Positions 46,386-56,277 of a stretch of 64,000 nt of DNA are shown here, piece by piece. Positions within the stretch are counted from its first letter, which is position 1, and each line of letters starts with the position of its first letter. Position numbers and translations under genes: made by a program. Below the pieces are notes generated by a model that was not told the origin of the DNA, ran no database searches, and worked only from the letters and a program-made list of their open reading frames with translations. Source of the DNA: Sphingobium amiense (GTDB lineage Bacteria; Pseudomonadota; Alphaproteobacteria; Sphingomonadales; Sphingomonadaceae); NCBI RefSeq assembly GCF_003967075.1, contig NZ_AP018664.1, positions 3,392,501 to 3,456,500 on the forward strand, in the 5' to 3' direction.

Positions 46386-48425
46386 TTATTTCGCGGGCAC
46401 CAGCCGCATCGCCGCGCCGCCGCCGGGCGCGAGCCACAGGTCGTAGCGGTCGCCCTTGCGGACGGTGCGCGTTTCATAGGCAATCCGGTGCCGCGCGTCG
46501 GTGAGGTAGGTCGCGCCCTCGCCATCCTTATAGATGGTCGCGGTGTAGCTTTTGCCCGGTTCGAGGAAATCGAAGCTGAGCGGCACGGTGCGCGCCGTCG
46601 CGTCGTTGACGCCGCCGACATACCAGTCCGCACTGTTGCGGTCCTTGCGCGCGAAGATCGCATAGTCGCCCACTTCGCCCGCGATCAGGTGGCTCTCGCT
46701 CCAGTCGGCGGGCACCCTGGCGATGAAATCCAGTTCCCTGGGATATTTCGCCAGATTTTCGATGAAGTCCGCCGCCATCTGGATCGGCGAATAGAGGGCG
46801 AGATAGAGGCCGAGCTGCTTGGCCAGGGTGGACGCAAGCGGCACATGTTTCGCCCCTTCGAGGCTGAGGACGCCCGGCGTATAGTCCATCGGCCCCGACA
46901 GCATCCGGGTGTAGACCAGCGTCGGTTCATGGTCCGGCCCGTTGGCGAACGCCCCCCAGGCGTTATATTCCATCCCCCGCGCCCCTTCGCGCGACACCCA
47001 GTTGGGATAGGTGCGGCGCAGGCCCGTGTCCTTGACCGGCTCATGCGCGTTGACCGCGACATGATATTTGGCGGCGGTCTCCACGACCTTTAGATGATGC
47101 TGCACCTGCCGCTGGCCGTCATGCCATTCCATCCGGGTCGTGCCCGGCGTATCGCCCGGCGCGACGATGCCGCCCATGTCGGCGACATAGCCCGTCTTGA
47201 CGACATCGACACCCAGCCCGCCATAAAGCTTCATGGCGTCATCCAGTTGCGCCTCGTAATTGGCGATATTGCCGCCCGTCTCATGATGGCCGATCAGGTG
47301 GACGCCCTTTTTCCGCGCATAGGCGGCAAGGCCCGGCAGGTCGAAATCGCCCGTCGCCTGCGTGAAGCTGAATTCGTCGCCATGGCCGAACCATTCGCCG
47401 TTCCAGCCCTTGTCCCACCCCTCGACCAGCACGCCGCGAAAGCCGTGTTTCGCCGCAAAGTCGATATAGCGCCTGGTCCGCGCGGTGGTCGCGCCATGGT
47501 TCGGCCCTTCCGCCCATGTCCAGTCGCCCCGGATCATGCCCCACCAGATGCCGATATATTTGGCGGGCCTGAACCAGCGCACATCGCCCAGCCTGTTGGG
47601 TTCGTTGAGGTTCAGCTCCAGATCATTCTCGACCAGCCCCGCCGCGCTGTCGGCGATGCGGATCGTGCGCCATGGCGTGTTGAACGGCAGGTCGCGGATC
47701 ACACGCGCGCCCTGCGACGAAGGCGACAGGGTGGTGCGGAACGTCTGGCCCGATGCGCGCTTGAGCCAATAGGCCGAATAATCGACCAGCGCGGCTTCGT
47801 GGAAGCTGAGGTGCGTCCCGTCCTCCAGCCGCATGGTGATGGGCGTATGCGCGGTCGATACAGCGTCGATGGGGGTCGCCTGATAGACCTGCTCATAGCG
47901 GTTCCACTCGCCGCCCGGAATCCACCATGCGGTGCCCTTGGGCGCAATGTCGAACTCGGTCGTCTCGTCGGCGATCCGCATCGTCTTCATGCCCGGCTGC
48001 TCGGGCAGCTCGTAGCGGAAGCCGACGCCGTCATCGAACAGGCGGAAGCGGACGTTCATCAGCCGCGCGCCCTGCACGTCCGATTGCCTGAAGCGCACCA
48101 GCAGTTCGTTGTGAATGTCGGTGACGAAGCGCCGTTCGCCCCAGGGCTGCTCCCACGTCTCCTTCGCCGCCGCCTTCTCCGACCCGGCGATGGTAAAGCC
48201 GCGCACCATGTTGAGGCCGTCGGTCAGGATGAAGCCCAGCTTCGACGGCGCGATCAGCAGCCTGCCCTTGCGGGAAAGAGACCAGACGGGGCGGCTGTCA
48301 TTGTCGGTCGAAACGGTCAGCAGGATGCTGCCGTCGGGCGAGGTCGCGGTAACGGCGGGGCGCGCCTCCTGCGCCAGCGCCGGGGCGGCGAGCAGCAGGG
48401 GGATCGCCAGAGCGGCCTTGAACAT
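46386..48425 (-). CDS. GH97 alpha-glucosidase (SusB-like), secreted
   Basis: The product is 679 residues from the ATG at 48425, which has GAGG nine bases upstream. ATG 48434 overlaps the previous stop but has its SD too close. The signal peptide is KAALAIPLLLAAPALA. GH97 features: an N-terminal super-sandwich domain and a barrel with LVEGWDKGWNGEW, LIGHHETGG, VDVVKTGYVADMGG, then NAHEPVK with RTYPN and GMEYNAW. The last two motifs resemble the glutamates of the inverting SusB type. It probably cleaves glucose from maltodextrins in the periplasm. Confidence 0.93.
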   Translation of the reverse strand: MFKAALAIPLLLAAPALAQEARPAVTATSPDGSILLTVSTDNDSRPVWSLSRKGRLLIAPSKLGFILTDGLNMVRGFTIAGSEKAAAKETWEQPWGERRFVTDIHNELLVRFRQSDVQGARLMNVRFRLFDDGVGFRYELPEQPGMKTMRIADETTEFDIAPKGTAWWIPGGEWNRYEQVYQATPIDAVSTAHTPITMRLEDGTHLSFHEAALVDYSAYWLKRASGQTFRTTLSPSSQGARVIRDLPFNTPWRTIRIADSAAGLVENDLELNLNEPNRLGDVRWFRPAKYIGIWWGMIRGDWTWAEGPNHGATTARTRRYIDFAAKHGFRGVLVEGWDKGWNGEWFGHGDEFSFTQATGDFDLPGLAAYARKKGVHLIGHHETGGNIANYEAQLDDAMKLYGGLGVDVVKTGYVADMGGIVAPGDTPGTTRMEWHDGQRQVQHHLKVVETAAKYHVAVNAHEPVKDTGLRRTYPNWVSREGARGMEYNAWGAFANGPDHEPTLVYTRMLSGPMDYTPGVLSLEGAKHVPLASTLAKQLGLYLALYSPIQMAADFIENLAKYPRELDFIARVPADWSESHLIAGEVGDYAIFARKDRNSADWYVGGVNDATARTVPLSFDFLEPGKSYTATIYKDGEGATYLTDARHRIAYETRTVRKGDRYDLWLAPGGGAAMRLVPAK

Positions 48426-48430
48426 CGTCG

Positions 48431-50035
48431 TCATTCCTCGATCATCAGCGCGCCGTAGGCGGGCAGAGCGCCCGGTGCCGCACCATTGACGGCGGCGAGC
48501 AGGCGGTTGGTCGCGGCGATCTCCTGCGGCCATTCCGCCGCCTCCGGCGACAGGTTGAACAGGCACAGCAGCGACTGGCCGTTCGCGCGGCGGCGAAACA
48601 GCAGGCGCCGGTCGTCCGCGATCACGATGTCGAGGCTGCCGGTCTTGAGCGCCGGATGCGCCTTGCGCAGCGCCAGCATCGCGCGGCTATGGTGCAGCAG
48701 CGATCCCGCATCGGCCTCCTGCGTGTCGACGGCGCGGGCGCGGTTTTCCTCGCCGACCGGCAGCCATGGCTCCGCGCTCGAAAAGCCCGCATGCGCTGCG
48801 TCCGCTTCCCATGGCAGCGGCGTGCGCGCGCCGTCGCGCGACAGGGTCAGCGGCCAGTTGGCGATGGCTTCGGGGTCTTGCAGCTTGTCGAAGGGAATAT
48901 CGACCTGCGTGATCCCCAGTTCCTCGCCCTGATAGAGGATGGCGTTGCCGCGCAGCGCGACCAGCAGCATCGCCTTCATCCGCCCGAAGGCGGCGCGGTC
49001 CTGCGGCGCGCACCAGCGGGACAGGGCGCGGGGCGCATCGTGATTCTCGAACGCCCAGCTCGGCCAGCCCATGCCCGGATCGTCGGGCCAGCGTTCGACC
49101 GTATCCTTGACCAGCGCGGGGGTCAGCGCATCGGCATAGAGGAAGTTGAAGCCATAGGCGCTGTTGAGGTGCGTTTCGCCCGCCGTATAGGCTTTCATCT
49201 CCGCCTCGGCGAGCGCGCCGCCCACCTCCGCCACCGTGAAGATCGCGCCATATTCGTCGCACAGGCGGCGGATGCGCGCGACGAAATCGGCGACGCCTGC
49301 GTGGCTCTGGCTATATTTCTTGATCTGGAAATCGAAGGGCCGGGTGCGCAGCGTGCCGTCATCCGGCGCGGGCGGATTGTCGCGCAGTTCCGGGTCGTGC
49401 ATCGAATGGTTGAGCGCGTCGAGCCGGAATCCGTCCACGCCCCGGTCCAGCCAGAAACGCATCGCCCCCAGCAGCGCGTCCTGCACCAACGGGTTGTGCA
49501 CATTAAGCTGTGGCTGGCTGCTCAGGAACTGGTGCATATAATATTGCCCGCGCCGCGCGTCCCATGTCCAGGCCGGGCCGCCGAACACCGACTGCCAGTT
49601 GTTCGGCGGGGTGCCGTCCGCCTTGGGGTCCGCCCAGACATACCAGTCGGCCCTGTCGCCGCTGCGGCTGGCGCGGCTCTTCGCGAACCAGTCGTGCAGG
49701 TCGGACGTGTGGGCATAAACCTGGTCGATCGTGACCTTGAGGCCCAGCGCATGCGCCCGCGCGACCAGCGCGTCGAAATCGGCGAGCGTGCCGAAGATCG
49801 GATCGACATCGCAATAATCGGCGATGTCGTATCCGAAATCGCGCATCGGAGACGTGAAGAAGGGCGAGATCCAGATCGCGTCCGCGCCCAGCTTCGCCAC
49901 ATGGTCCAGCCGCTGCGTAATGCCGTTGAGGTCGCCGATGCCGTCGCCGTTGCTGTCGCTGAAGCTGCGCGGGTAGATCTGGTAGATGACCGCGCCCTTC
50001 CACCAGGGCAGATCGGCTTGAACGGGAAGCGTCAT
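48431..50035 (-). CDS. GH13 alpha-glucosidase
   Basis: The product is 534 residues without a signal peptide. GH13 region motifs: nucleophile Asp206 (DGFRLDALNH), acid/base Glu272 (FTVAEVGG) and Asp335 (FENHDAPR). YQIYPRSFSDSNGDGIGDL is typical of the oligo-alpha-glucosidase group. The conserved VNH segment reads VYAHTSD, as in alpha-glucosidases. It probably hydrolyses maltose and short maltodextrins in the cytoplasm. It is followed within a few bases by the GH97 gene and preceded by the alpha-amylase. Confidence 0.95.
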   Translation of the reverse strand: MTLPVQADLPWWKGAVIYQIYPRSFSDSNGDGIGDLNGITQRLDHVAKLGADAIWISPFFTSPMRDFGYDIADYCDVDPIFGTLADFDALVARAHALGLKVTIDQVYAHTSDLHDWFAKSRASRSGDRADWYVWADPKADGTPPNNWQSVFGGPAWTWDARRGQYYMHQFLSSQPQLNVHNPLVQDALLGAMRFWLDRGVDGFRLDALNHSMHDPELRDNPPAPDDGTLRTRPFDFQIKKYSQSHAGVADFVARIRRLCDEYGAIFTVAEVGGALAEAEMKAYTAGETHLNSAYGFNFLYADALTPALVKDTVERWPDDPGMGWPSWAFENHDAPRALSRWCAPQDRAAFGRMKAMLLVALRGNAILYQGEELGITQVDIPFDKLQDPEAIANWPLTLSRDGARTPLPWEADAAHAGFSSAEPWLPVGEENRARAVDTQEADAGSLLHHSRAMLALRKAHPALKTGSLDIVIADDRRLLFRRRANGQSLLCLFNLSPEAAEWPQEIAATNRLLAAVNGAAPGALPAYGALMIEE

Positions 50036-50044
50036 GGTCTGGGG

Positions 50045-51868
50045 TCAATCCTTGGCGGCGCAGACGGCATAGCCGAAAGCGGGAAGGGTAAGGGTAATGC
50101 TGCCGGGCGCAAGCGGGGCGGCGGGGCAGGGTCCGGCGAGGGCGGTGAACCCGCCGCTCGCCGGATCGACCGCGATATGGCCCGACAGCGCGGCGGCCGA
50201 TGTGTTGAACGCGACGACGACTTCGCGCCCCGTATCCGGGTCGATCCGCGATACGGCGAAGAGGCCGGGCTGGTCCGAACTCGCACGCAGAATAGTCGCG
50301 CCGCGCGACAAGGCGGGCGTGTTGCGCCGGATCTGCGCCAGCCTGGCGATGGCGCGGTAGAGCGGATGGGCCGCATCGAAACTGTCGCGCGCGGTGGTCG
50401 CGGTCGTGCCGATCAGCGTGTCGTCATTATATTCCGCGACCTTTGACGCGAACATGTCCTGCCGCGCCTGCTGGTCGTTGCCCTTGCCGGCAAAGCCCTG
50501 TTCGTCGCCATAATAGAGTGTCGGCACGCCGCGCAGCGTCAGCAGCATCGCATGGCCCAGCATGTCGCGCGCCAGCGCTTCGGCGTCGCTCATGCCGGGA
50601 TTTTGCCGCCGCAGGAACCAGCCGAAACGGCCCGCATCGTGATTGCCGAGGAAGGTCGGCAGTTGCAGCGCCGCCGCCTTCCCCCCTTCGTAGAGCGCGT
50701 CGTCCTCGACCATGCGGGCGAGCATCTGCGTGCCCGTCTTCCCGCTCGCCGCGTCCACCGCCGCGCGCATGAAGGCGAAGTCGAGCACGGCCGGGAAAGC
50801 CGCGTTGCGCGTCCAGCTCGCCAGCAGCGCCGGGTCATATTCGTCGGTCGCGACTTCGCCGAAGATGTGGAAATTCGGAATGCCCTTCGCCACTGCATGG
50901 GCGCGGATCGCCGGGATGAAGGCGCGCCAGAATTCCGGGTTCACATGGCGCGCGGTGTCGATGCGGTATCCGTCGATGCCGAACCGGTCGATCCAGCCCT
51001 TGTAGATGTCGATAAAGCCGGCGACCACGCGCGGGTTCTCCGTTGCCAGATCGTCGAGGCCGACGAAATCGCCATATTGCGCGCTCTCGCCCTTCCAGTC
51101 GGTATCGCCGCGATTGTGGTAATAGACGGGATCGTTGAGCCAAGCGGGGACTTTGACCCTTTCCTCGCCCTTTGGCACCACAGGCGTATAGGCGAAGGCG
51201 GGATCGGTCAGCCTTGCCCAGTTGGCGGCGCTGGCGTCGGCATCGCCCGTAAAGCCCGCGTTGATCGGTGCGCCGTCCACGCCACCCCTGCGGGAAAAGG
51301 GATAGTCCGCCCTGCTGCGATAGGGGGCGGCGCTAGTCGGGCTTTCCCGATACTGGATCACGTCCGCCGTATGGTTGACGATGATGTCCATATAGACCTT
51401 CATGCCGCGGGCATGGGCGGCATCGACCAGCGCGCGGAAATCGGCGTCGGTGCCGAAATGCGGATCGACGGTCGTGAAATCGGTGATCCAGTAGCCGTGA
51501 TAGCCCGCGCTTTCCTGGCCCTTCGCGCCCTGCACGGGCTTGTTTTTGAAGATCGGGCCGAGCCAGATCGCGGTCGCGCCCAGCCCTTTGATATAGTCGA
51601 GCTTCCCGGTCAGCCCCTTGAGGTCGCCGCCATGGTAGAATGCGCGGGATGTGGGATCGTAGCCGGTGGCGAGGCGGTCGCCTTTCAGGCCGCCCCGGTC
51701 GTTCCTGGGGTCGCCATTGGCGAAGCGGTCGGGCAGGACGAAATAGACGATCTCCTGCTCCGCCGTGCGCGCCCGCACGTCCGCCAGCGTATCCGCCGCC
51801 GCCGGAGGGGCGAGGGCGGCGATCATCGCGGCGACGCCCGCGCGCAAGCTCATGGCCGTGCGACCCAT
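50045..51868 (-). CDS. GH13 alpha-amylase, secreted
   Basis: The product is 607 residues with GGAGGG seven bases before the ATG and a signal peptide (SLRAGVAAMIAALAPPAAA). GH13 motifs: MDIIVNHTAD, nucleophile Asp304 (IDGYRIDTARH), acid/base Glu338 (HIFGEVATD) and Asp411 (LGNHDAGRF). The C-terminal beta domain is present. It probably trims starch fragments in the periplasm or outside the cell, upstream of the alpha-glucosidases in the same operon. Confidence 0.94.
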   Translation of the reverse strand: MGRTAMSLRAGVAAMIAALAPPAAADTLADVRARTAEQEIVYFVLPDRFANGDPRNDRGGLKGDRLATGYDPTSRAFYHGGDLKGLTGKLDYIKGLGATAIWLGPIFKNKPVQGAKGQESAGYHGYWITDFTTVDPHFGTDADFRALVDAAHARGMKVYMDIIVNHTADVIQYRESPTSAAPYRSRADYPFSRRGGVDGAPINAGFTGDADASAANWARLTDPAFAYTPVVPKGEERVKVPAWLNDPVYYHNRGDTDWKGESAQYGDFVGLDDLATENPRVVAGFIDIYKGWIDRFGIDGYRIDTARHVNPEFWRAFIPAIRAHAVAKGIPNFHIFGEVATDEYDPALLASWTRNAAFPAVLDFAFMRAAVDAASGKTGTQMLARMVEDDALYEGGKAAALQLPTFLGNHDAGRFGWFLRRQNPGMSDAEALARDMLGHAMLLTLRGVPTLYYGDEQGFAGKGNDQQARQDMFASKVAEYNDDTLIGTTATTARDSFDAAHPLYRAIARLAQIRRNTPALSRGATILRASSDQPGLFAVSRIDPDTGREVVVAFNTSAAALSGHIAVDPASGGFTALAGPCPAAPLAPGSITLTLPAFGYAVCAAKD

Positions 51869-51932
51869 GGAAATTCCCTCCGGCAGGGTGGTTGTGCCCC
51901 CGCGGCATAATGCCGCGAGGACATGCTACACA

Positions 51933-54641
51933 TCAGAAGCGGTAGTTGAAGCCCGCCATGAAGCGGCGGCCATAGCTCTGGTAATTGCGCACCTGCGCTT
52001 TCGAGTCCGTGTCCACCGACACGAACGGCTCGTCGGTCAGATTCTGTCCCTGCAGGAACAGCGAAACGCCTTCCAATGCGCTGCCCTTCTGGAAATCATA
52101 GCCGATCTGCGCATCGACGATGGTTTCGCTCAAGGCCCGGCGCAGTTCGCGCTCGCCGCCAAAGCCGATGAACTGGCCGACGAAGGAAGAACGGTAGCGG
52201 ACCGAACCGCGCGCCGAAAAGCCCCATTTCTCGAAGAAGAGCGTGCCGTTCGCCACCCAGCGCGAATAGTCGGGCAGGTCTTCGGCATCGGCATTGGGAC
52301 CGGGGCGGATGCTGGTCTTGGTATAGCCAAGGCCACCGGTGAGGCCGAAGCCGTCGAGCGCGGGCGTCACCACGTCGAAGGGCACCGTGCCCGCGATTTC
52401 GAAGCCGTAGAGCTTGCCGCCCTTGCCGTTGACCGGGCGCGTGATCGTGCCTTGCAGGTTGGTCGCGCCGGGCGGCAGCACGACCGGCAGGCCGGTATAA
52501 TCGAACGCGGCGGTGTCGCGATAGACGTAGCTGTCGAGCTTCTTGTAGAAGGTCTGGAGGCCGATATAGCCCTTCGTCCCGAAATATTTCTCGATATTAA
52601 AGTCCGCCGCCCAGGCGCGATAGGGGCGCAGCGTCGGGGTGCCGCCGGTGCCGGTGATGATCCCGCTGGCGGTGTTATAGCCATAATCGAGGCTGACCTT
52701 CATATCCTCGAACCGGGGCCGCTGGATCTCGCGGGCGGCGGCGAGCCGGATCACGAAATCGCTGGGGAAGCGCAGCGAAAGGTTGGCGGACGGCAGCACG
52801 TCCCAATAGGTCGCGCCCCGCGTCGTGGGCACCAGCGATGCCGCCGCCAGATTGACGAAGCCGCGCGACTTCTGTTCGGTGTTCTGCGCCAGCACGCCGA
52901 AATTGCCGGTCAGGTCCGCCGATCCGACCGTCGATTTGATGTCCGCCATCAGGTAGAGCGACATGACCCGCTCCGTCACCGAATAGGCCTTGGCGGGCAC
53001 GTCCTTGCTGGGGTTGAGCGTCTTTACATAGACGCCGTCATTCAGCAGCTTGAACGGATCGTAGGACAGGATCGGGCCGACGCCGATGAAGGATAGGTCG
53101 GTCGCTGCCAGACGATATTGATCGGGCAGGACCAGCGATCGCGCGCCGCCCGCGAGGTTCAGGAAATATTCGTCCGGCGTCTTCGATTTTGTGCGGTCGG
53201 TATAGCCCAGGCCCGCGCTGATCTTCGACAGGAAGCCGCCCTCGATCTCCTTGCCGAACTCGACCTGATAGCTTTTGACCTCATCGTCGATGATGCGGTC
53301 GTTATAATAGCCTTCCTGATGGCCGAGCGGCGCGCCGCCGCCCCAGCCGAGCGGATCGGTCAGCACCATCAGGCCGGGGTTGGCATAGTCGAGCAGGCTG
53401 GAGGTAAAGCGCGTTCCGGTCTTGCCGCTGGTGAAATCGAGCGTATCGACCGCGCCGACACCCGCACCGGGGCCGGTGCCCGCGTTGGTTTCGAGCGACA
53501 GTTCCGACCGGTCGGTGCGCGAATAGCCGAAGTCGAACATCGCCGACCAGCCGTCGTCGCCGGTATACTTCGCGTTGAACCCGCCGGAGAAGATCGTCGA
53601 CTTGCGCTCATAGCCATGGTTGTTCACCACCGCTTCGACATTGGTGAAGGTGCCGCTGTCGATGAAATTGCCCTGTTTGGTGGTGCTGCCGGGCACGAGC
53701 TGCGCCGCGCTCCAGTAAAGCGGGAATTCGACGCCGCGCTTGATCTGCTTGTCCGAAAAATCGCCGTAGAAACCGTCGAAGGTCAGCATCAGCGTGTCGG
53801 TCGCGCGCATCTGCACACTGCCCTGGATGCCGAGGCGCTTGAGCTGCGTCGATACGCCGAACGGCTTGATGCCGCCGATGACCTTCTCGCCCGCGGGCGT
53901 GTCGGCATAGCCCCACGCCTCGAACTCCTTCGACTGATAGGGTTCGTCGCTATAGGCGACCGAGAGCGCGACGCCGATGCGGTCCCCGGCGAACTGGTCG
54001 ACATAGGTGCCGGTCAGCCGGTATCCCTTGTCCTTGCTGTCGGCGTTGACCTTGCCCAGATCGGCATAGACGCCGCGCGCGCCGACCGCGACCAGCCGCT
54101 TGCCATAATCGAGCGGGCGGATGGTGCGGATGTCGACGGTGCCGACCAGCCCCTGATGGATGAGGTTGGCCTGCGGCGTCTTGAACACGTCGACGCGGCT
54201 GACGACTTCGGCGGGATACTGGTCGAATTCGACATTGCGCTGCTCGCCCGTCGATGTCTGCGGGCGGCCGTTCAGCGTCGTCGAGGACAGGTCCGCGCTT
54301 GCGCCGCGGATCGCGATGGAATTGGCGCGGCCGAACAGGCGCTGCGATGTCAGGCCGGGCAGGCGGGCGATGGATTCGCCGATGGACGCGTCGGGCAGCT
54401 TGCCGATGTCCTCCGCCGACACCGATTCCACCACGGTCTGCGCGTTCTTCTTGACGTTCACCGCATTTTGAAGCGCCGCGCGGAAGCCGGTGACGACGAT
54501 GGTGCTGGCGGGGTCGTCCTGCGGCGCGGCATCGGCCTGAGGCGCGGCATCCTGCGCCAGCGCGGGCGTCGCGCCCGTCGCTGCGACGATGGCAAGGATG
54601 GAAGCGCCCAGCATACGGGCGCGGTCGAACTGATTGGCCAC
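51933..54641 (-). CDS. TonB-dependent receptor (maltodextrin-type)
   Basis: The product is 902 residues from a GTG at 54641 with GGAG seven bases upstream. ATG 54656 lacks an SD. The signal peptide ends near PALAQDA. The plug starts TIVVTGFRAALQNAVNVKKNAQTVVESVSAEDIGKLPDASIGESIARLPG, typical of the MalA/SusC-like receptors of caulobacters and sphingomonads. It ends in an aromatic-terminated strand (FNYRF). It is first gene of the amylase operon and divergent from a LacI regulator. No SusD partner is present. Confidence 0.94.
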   Translation of the reverse strand: MANQFDRARMLGASILAIVAATGATPALAQDAAPQADAAPQDDPASTIVVTGFRAALQNAVNVKKNAQTVVESVSAEDIGKLPDASIGESIARLPGLTSQRLFGRANSIAIRGASADLSSTTLNGRPQTSTGEQRNVEFDQYPAEVVSRVDVFKTPQANLIHQGLVGTVDIRTIRPLDYGKRLVAVGARGVYADLGKVNADSKDKGYRLTGTYVDQFAGDRIGVALSVAYSDEPYQSKEFEAWGYADTPAGEKVIGGIKPFGVSTQLKRLGIQGSVQMRATDTLMLTFDGFYGDFSDKQIKRGVEFPLYWSAAQLVPGSTTKQGNFIDSGTFTNVEAVVNNHGYERKSTIFSGGFNAKYTGDDGWSAMFDFGYSRTDRSELSLETNAGTGPGAGVGAVDTLDFTSGKTGTRFTSSLLDYANPGLMVLTDPLGWGGGAPLGHQEGYYNDRIIDDEVKSYQVEFGKEIEGGFLSKISAGLGYTDRTKSKTPDEYFLNLAGGARSLVLPDQYRLAATDLSFIGVGPILSYDPFKLLNDGVYVKTLNPSKDVPAKAYSVTERVMSLYLMADIKSTVGSADLTGNFGVLAQNTEQKSRGFVNLAAASLVPTTRGATYWDVLPSANLSLRFPSDFVIRLAAAREIQRPRFEDMKVSLDYGYNTASGIITGTGGTPTLRPYRAWAADFNIEKYFGTKGYIGLQTFYKKLDSYVYRDTAAFDYTGLPVVLPPGATNLQGTITRPVNGKGGKLYGFEIAGTVPFDVVTPALDGFGLTGGLGYTKTSIRPGPNADAEDLPDYSRWVANGTLFFEKWGFSARGSVRYRSSFVGQFIGFGGERELRRALSETIVDAQIGYDFQKGSALEGVSLFLQGQNLTDEPFVSVDTDSKAQVRNYQSYGRRFMAGFNYRF

Positions 54642-54816
54642 TTGTCCTCTCCCCATAGCACCGGCGGACGTTTGAGCCGCCGTCCGGTGCGCGATAATCC
54701 CTGATCCGCAGGCGTGGCCGTGGAGCGCCGCTGTCCCGTGCGTTGGGCCTCCCTTACGCCCCCGTCAGGCGCTCCGGCCATAAGGCATACGTATACGCAT
54801 AATATGCAGCGCCCCG

Positions 54817-54840
54817 GATCGTGGCCGCGCGGCCACGATC
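54817..54840. promoter_or_regulatory. 24-bp perfect palindrome in the receptor/LacI divergent region
   Basis: GATCGTGGCCGC and its exact reverse complement form one uninterrupted palindrome. A second, near-palindromic CATACGTATACG lies about 30 bases before it. By position, one or both could be the LacI operator for the maltodextrin operon. A hairpin in the leader is the alternative. Confidence 0.5.
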
Positions 54841-54925
54841 GCACCTGTCCCGAAAGGCCCGATTGCCTTGATTTTCGGCAGTCCCTAGGATGCACCGCGC
54901 ACGTCAACACGCGCGGGAGAGACAG

Positions 54926-55960
54926 ATGGGCCGCCAGCGCAGCAGCAAGCCGACGAGCTTCGACATCGCCTATCTCGCGGGCGTGTCCCAACCCACCGTC
55001 AGCCGGGCGCTGCGCGGATCGCGCTCGGTCAGTCTCGCCACCCGCCAGCGGATCGAAGCGATCGCGCGCGAACTCAACTATTCGGTGGACAAGAACGCGT
55101 CCTCGCTCCGTTCGCAGCGCGCCAACACCATCGCGCTCCTCTTCTTCGAGGACCGCACACCCGACGAATCGAACATCAACCCCTTCTTCCTCGCCATGCT
55201 GGGGTCGATCACCCGGCAATGCGGGGCGCGGGGACTCGACCTGCTCATTTCTTTTCAGAAGATGGAGGATGACTGGCACGTCCGCTATCAGGACAGCCAC
55301 CGCGCCGACGGCCTCATCCTGCTGGGCTATGGCGACTATACGCTCTATGCCCGGCGGCTGGAGCAACTGGTTGGCGCGGGCACGCATTTCGTGCGCTGGG
55401 GATCGGTGGGCGCGGACACGATCGGCCCCACGGTCGGGTCCGACAACCGGGGCGCGGGCCGCATGGCGGGGGCGCATCTGCTGAGCGTCGGGCGGCGTCG
55501 CATCGCCTTCCTCGGCCATGCCGACGGACATTATCCCGAATTTGCCGATCGTTATGCGGGCCTGTGCGACGCGATGCGTGCGCAGGGTCTGACGCCCGAA
55601 CCGGTGTTGCAGATCGACGCGCTGACCTCCGAGGAAGCGGGGCAGGCGGCGGCGCGCACGCTGATCGGGCGGGGCGCGCCCTTCGATGCGATCTTCGCCG
55701 CGAGCGACCTCATCGCCATCGGCGCGATGCGCGCGCTGGCGCAGGCGGGTCTGTCGGTGCCGGGCGATGTCGCCATCGTCGGCTTCGACGACATCCCCGC
55801 CGCCAGCCTCACCAGCCCGCCGCTCACCACCGTCATGCAGGATATGAAGGGCGCGGGGCAGTTGCTGGTCGATACGCTCGTCGCCCAGATCGAGGACCGC
55901 CCGCCCCCGCCCGGCACCCTGCCCGCCCGCCTCGTCGTGCGCGGCAGCACGGGCGTTTAG
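54926..55960 (+). CDS. LacI-family regulator of the maltodextrin locus
   Basis: The product is 344 residues from the ATG at 54926, preceded by GGGAGAG. The helix-turn-helix is SFDIAYLAGVSQPTVSRALRGSRSVS. The sugar-binding half contains GVDG-like HRADGLILLGYG, GAHLLSVGRRRIAFLGH and VAIVGFDDIPAASL. It is divergent from the TonB receptor and probably represses it in the absence of maltodextrin. Its stop overlaps the convergent toxin gene by 4 bases. Confidence 0.94.
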   Translation: MGRQRSSKPTSFDIAYLAGVSQPTVSRALRGSRSVSLATRQRIEAIARELNYSVDKNASSLRSQRANTIALLFFEDRTPDESNINPFFLAMLGSITRQCGARGLDLLISFQKMEDDWHVRYQDSHRADGLILLGYGDYTLYARRLEQLVGAGTHFVRWGSVGADTIGPTVGSDNRGAGRMAGAHLLSVGRRRIAFLGHADGHYPEFADRYAGLCDAMRAQGLTPEPVLQIDALTSEEAGQAAARTLIGRGAPFDAIFAASDLIAIGAMRALAQAGLSVPGDVAIVGFDDIPAASLTSPPLTTVMQDMKGAGQLLVDTLVAQIEDRPPPPGTLPARLVVRGSTGV

Positions 55961-56274
55961 GGTTCGATCAGGTCGTCGCGGAACCGGGCCATCCGGTGCA
56001 TGCGCTCGTGCAACACCGTGACAATGCCGACCGCGCCGTCGTCCAGCACACGCCAGTAGACATAATGGCGGCGATAGCGCGCGTGAAAACCGGTGATTCC
56101 CAGATCGGCTGGAACGGGGCGCCACGAAACCCGCCGCGCCGCAATATCCTCGAAGAAGTCGAACAGGCCGGTCACATAGTCGCGCGCCTGCTCGTCACCC
56201 CAGCGATCCCGGCTGTAGAGATAGATTTCGTCGATCCGCAGCCCGGCGATCCGCGCCACCCGGAACACGGCCAT
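55957..56274 (-). CDS. ParE/RelE-family toxin
   Basis: The product is 105 residues, with the ParE pattern ARIAGLRIDEIYLYSRDRWGDEQARDYV and HYVYWRVLDDGAVGIVTVLHERMHRMARF. The start lies 3 bases after the antitoxin stop, so the pair is co-translated. ParE toxins act on gyrase, whereas RelE types cut mRNA. The target cannot be read here. Confidence 0.88.
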   Translation of the reverse strand: MAVFRVARIAGLRIDEIYLYSRDRWGDEQARDYVTGLFDFFEDIAARRVSWRPVPADLGITGFHARYRRHYVYWRVLDDGAVGIVTVLHERMHRMARFRDDLIEP

Positions 56275-56277
56275 CGC

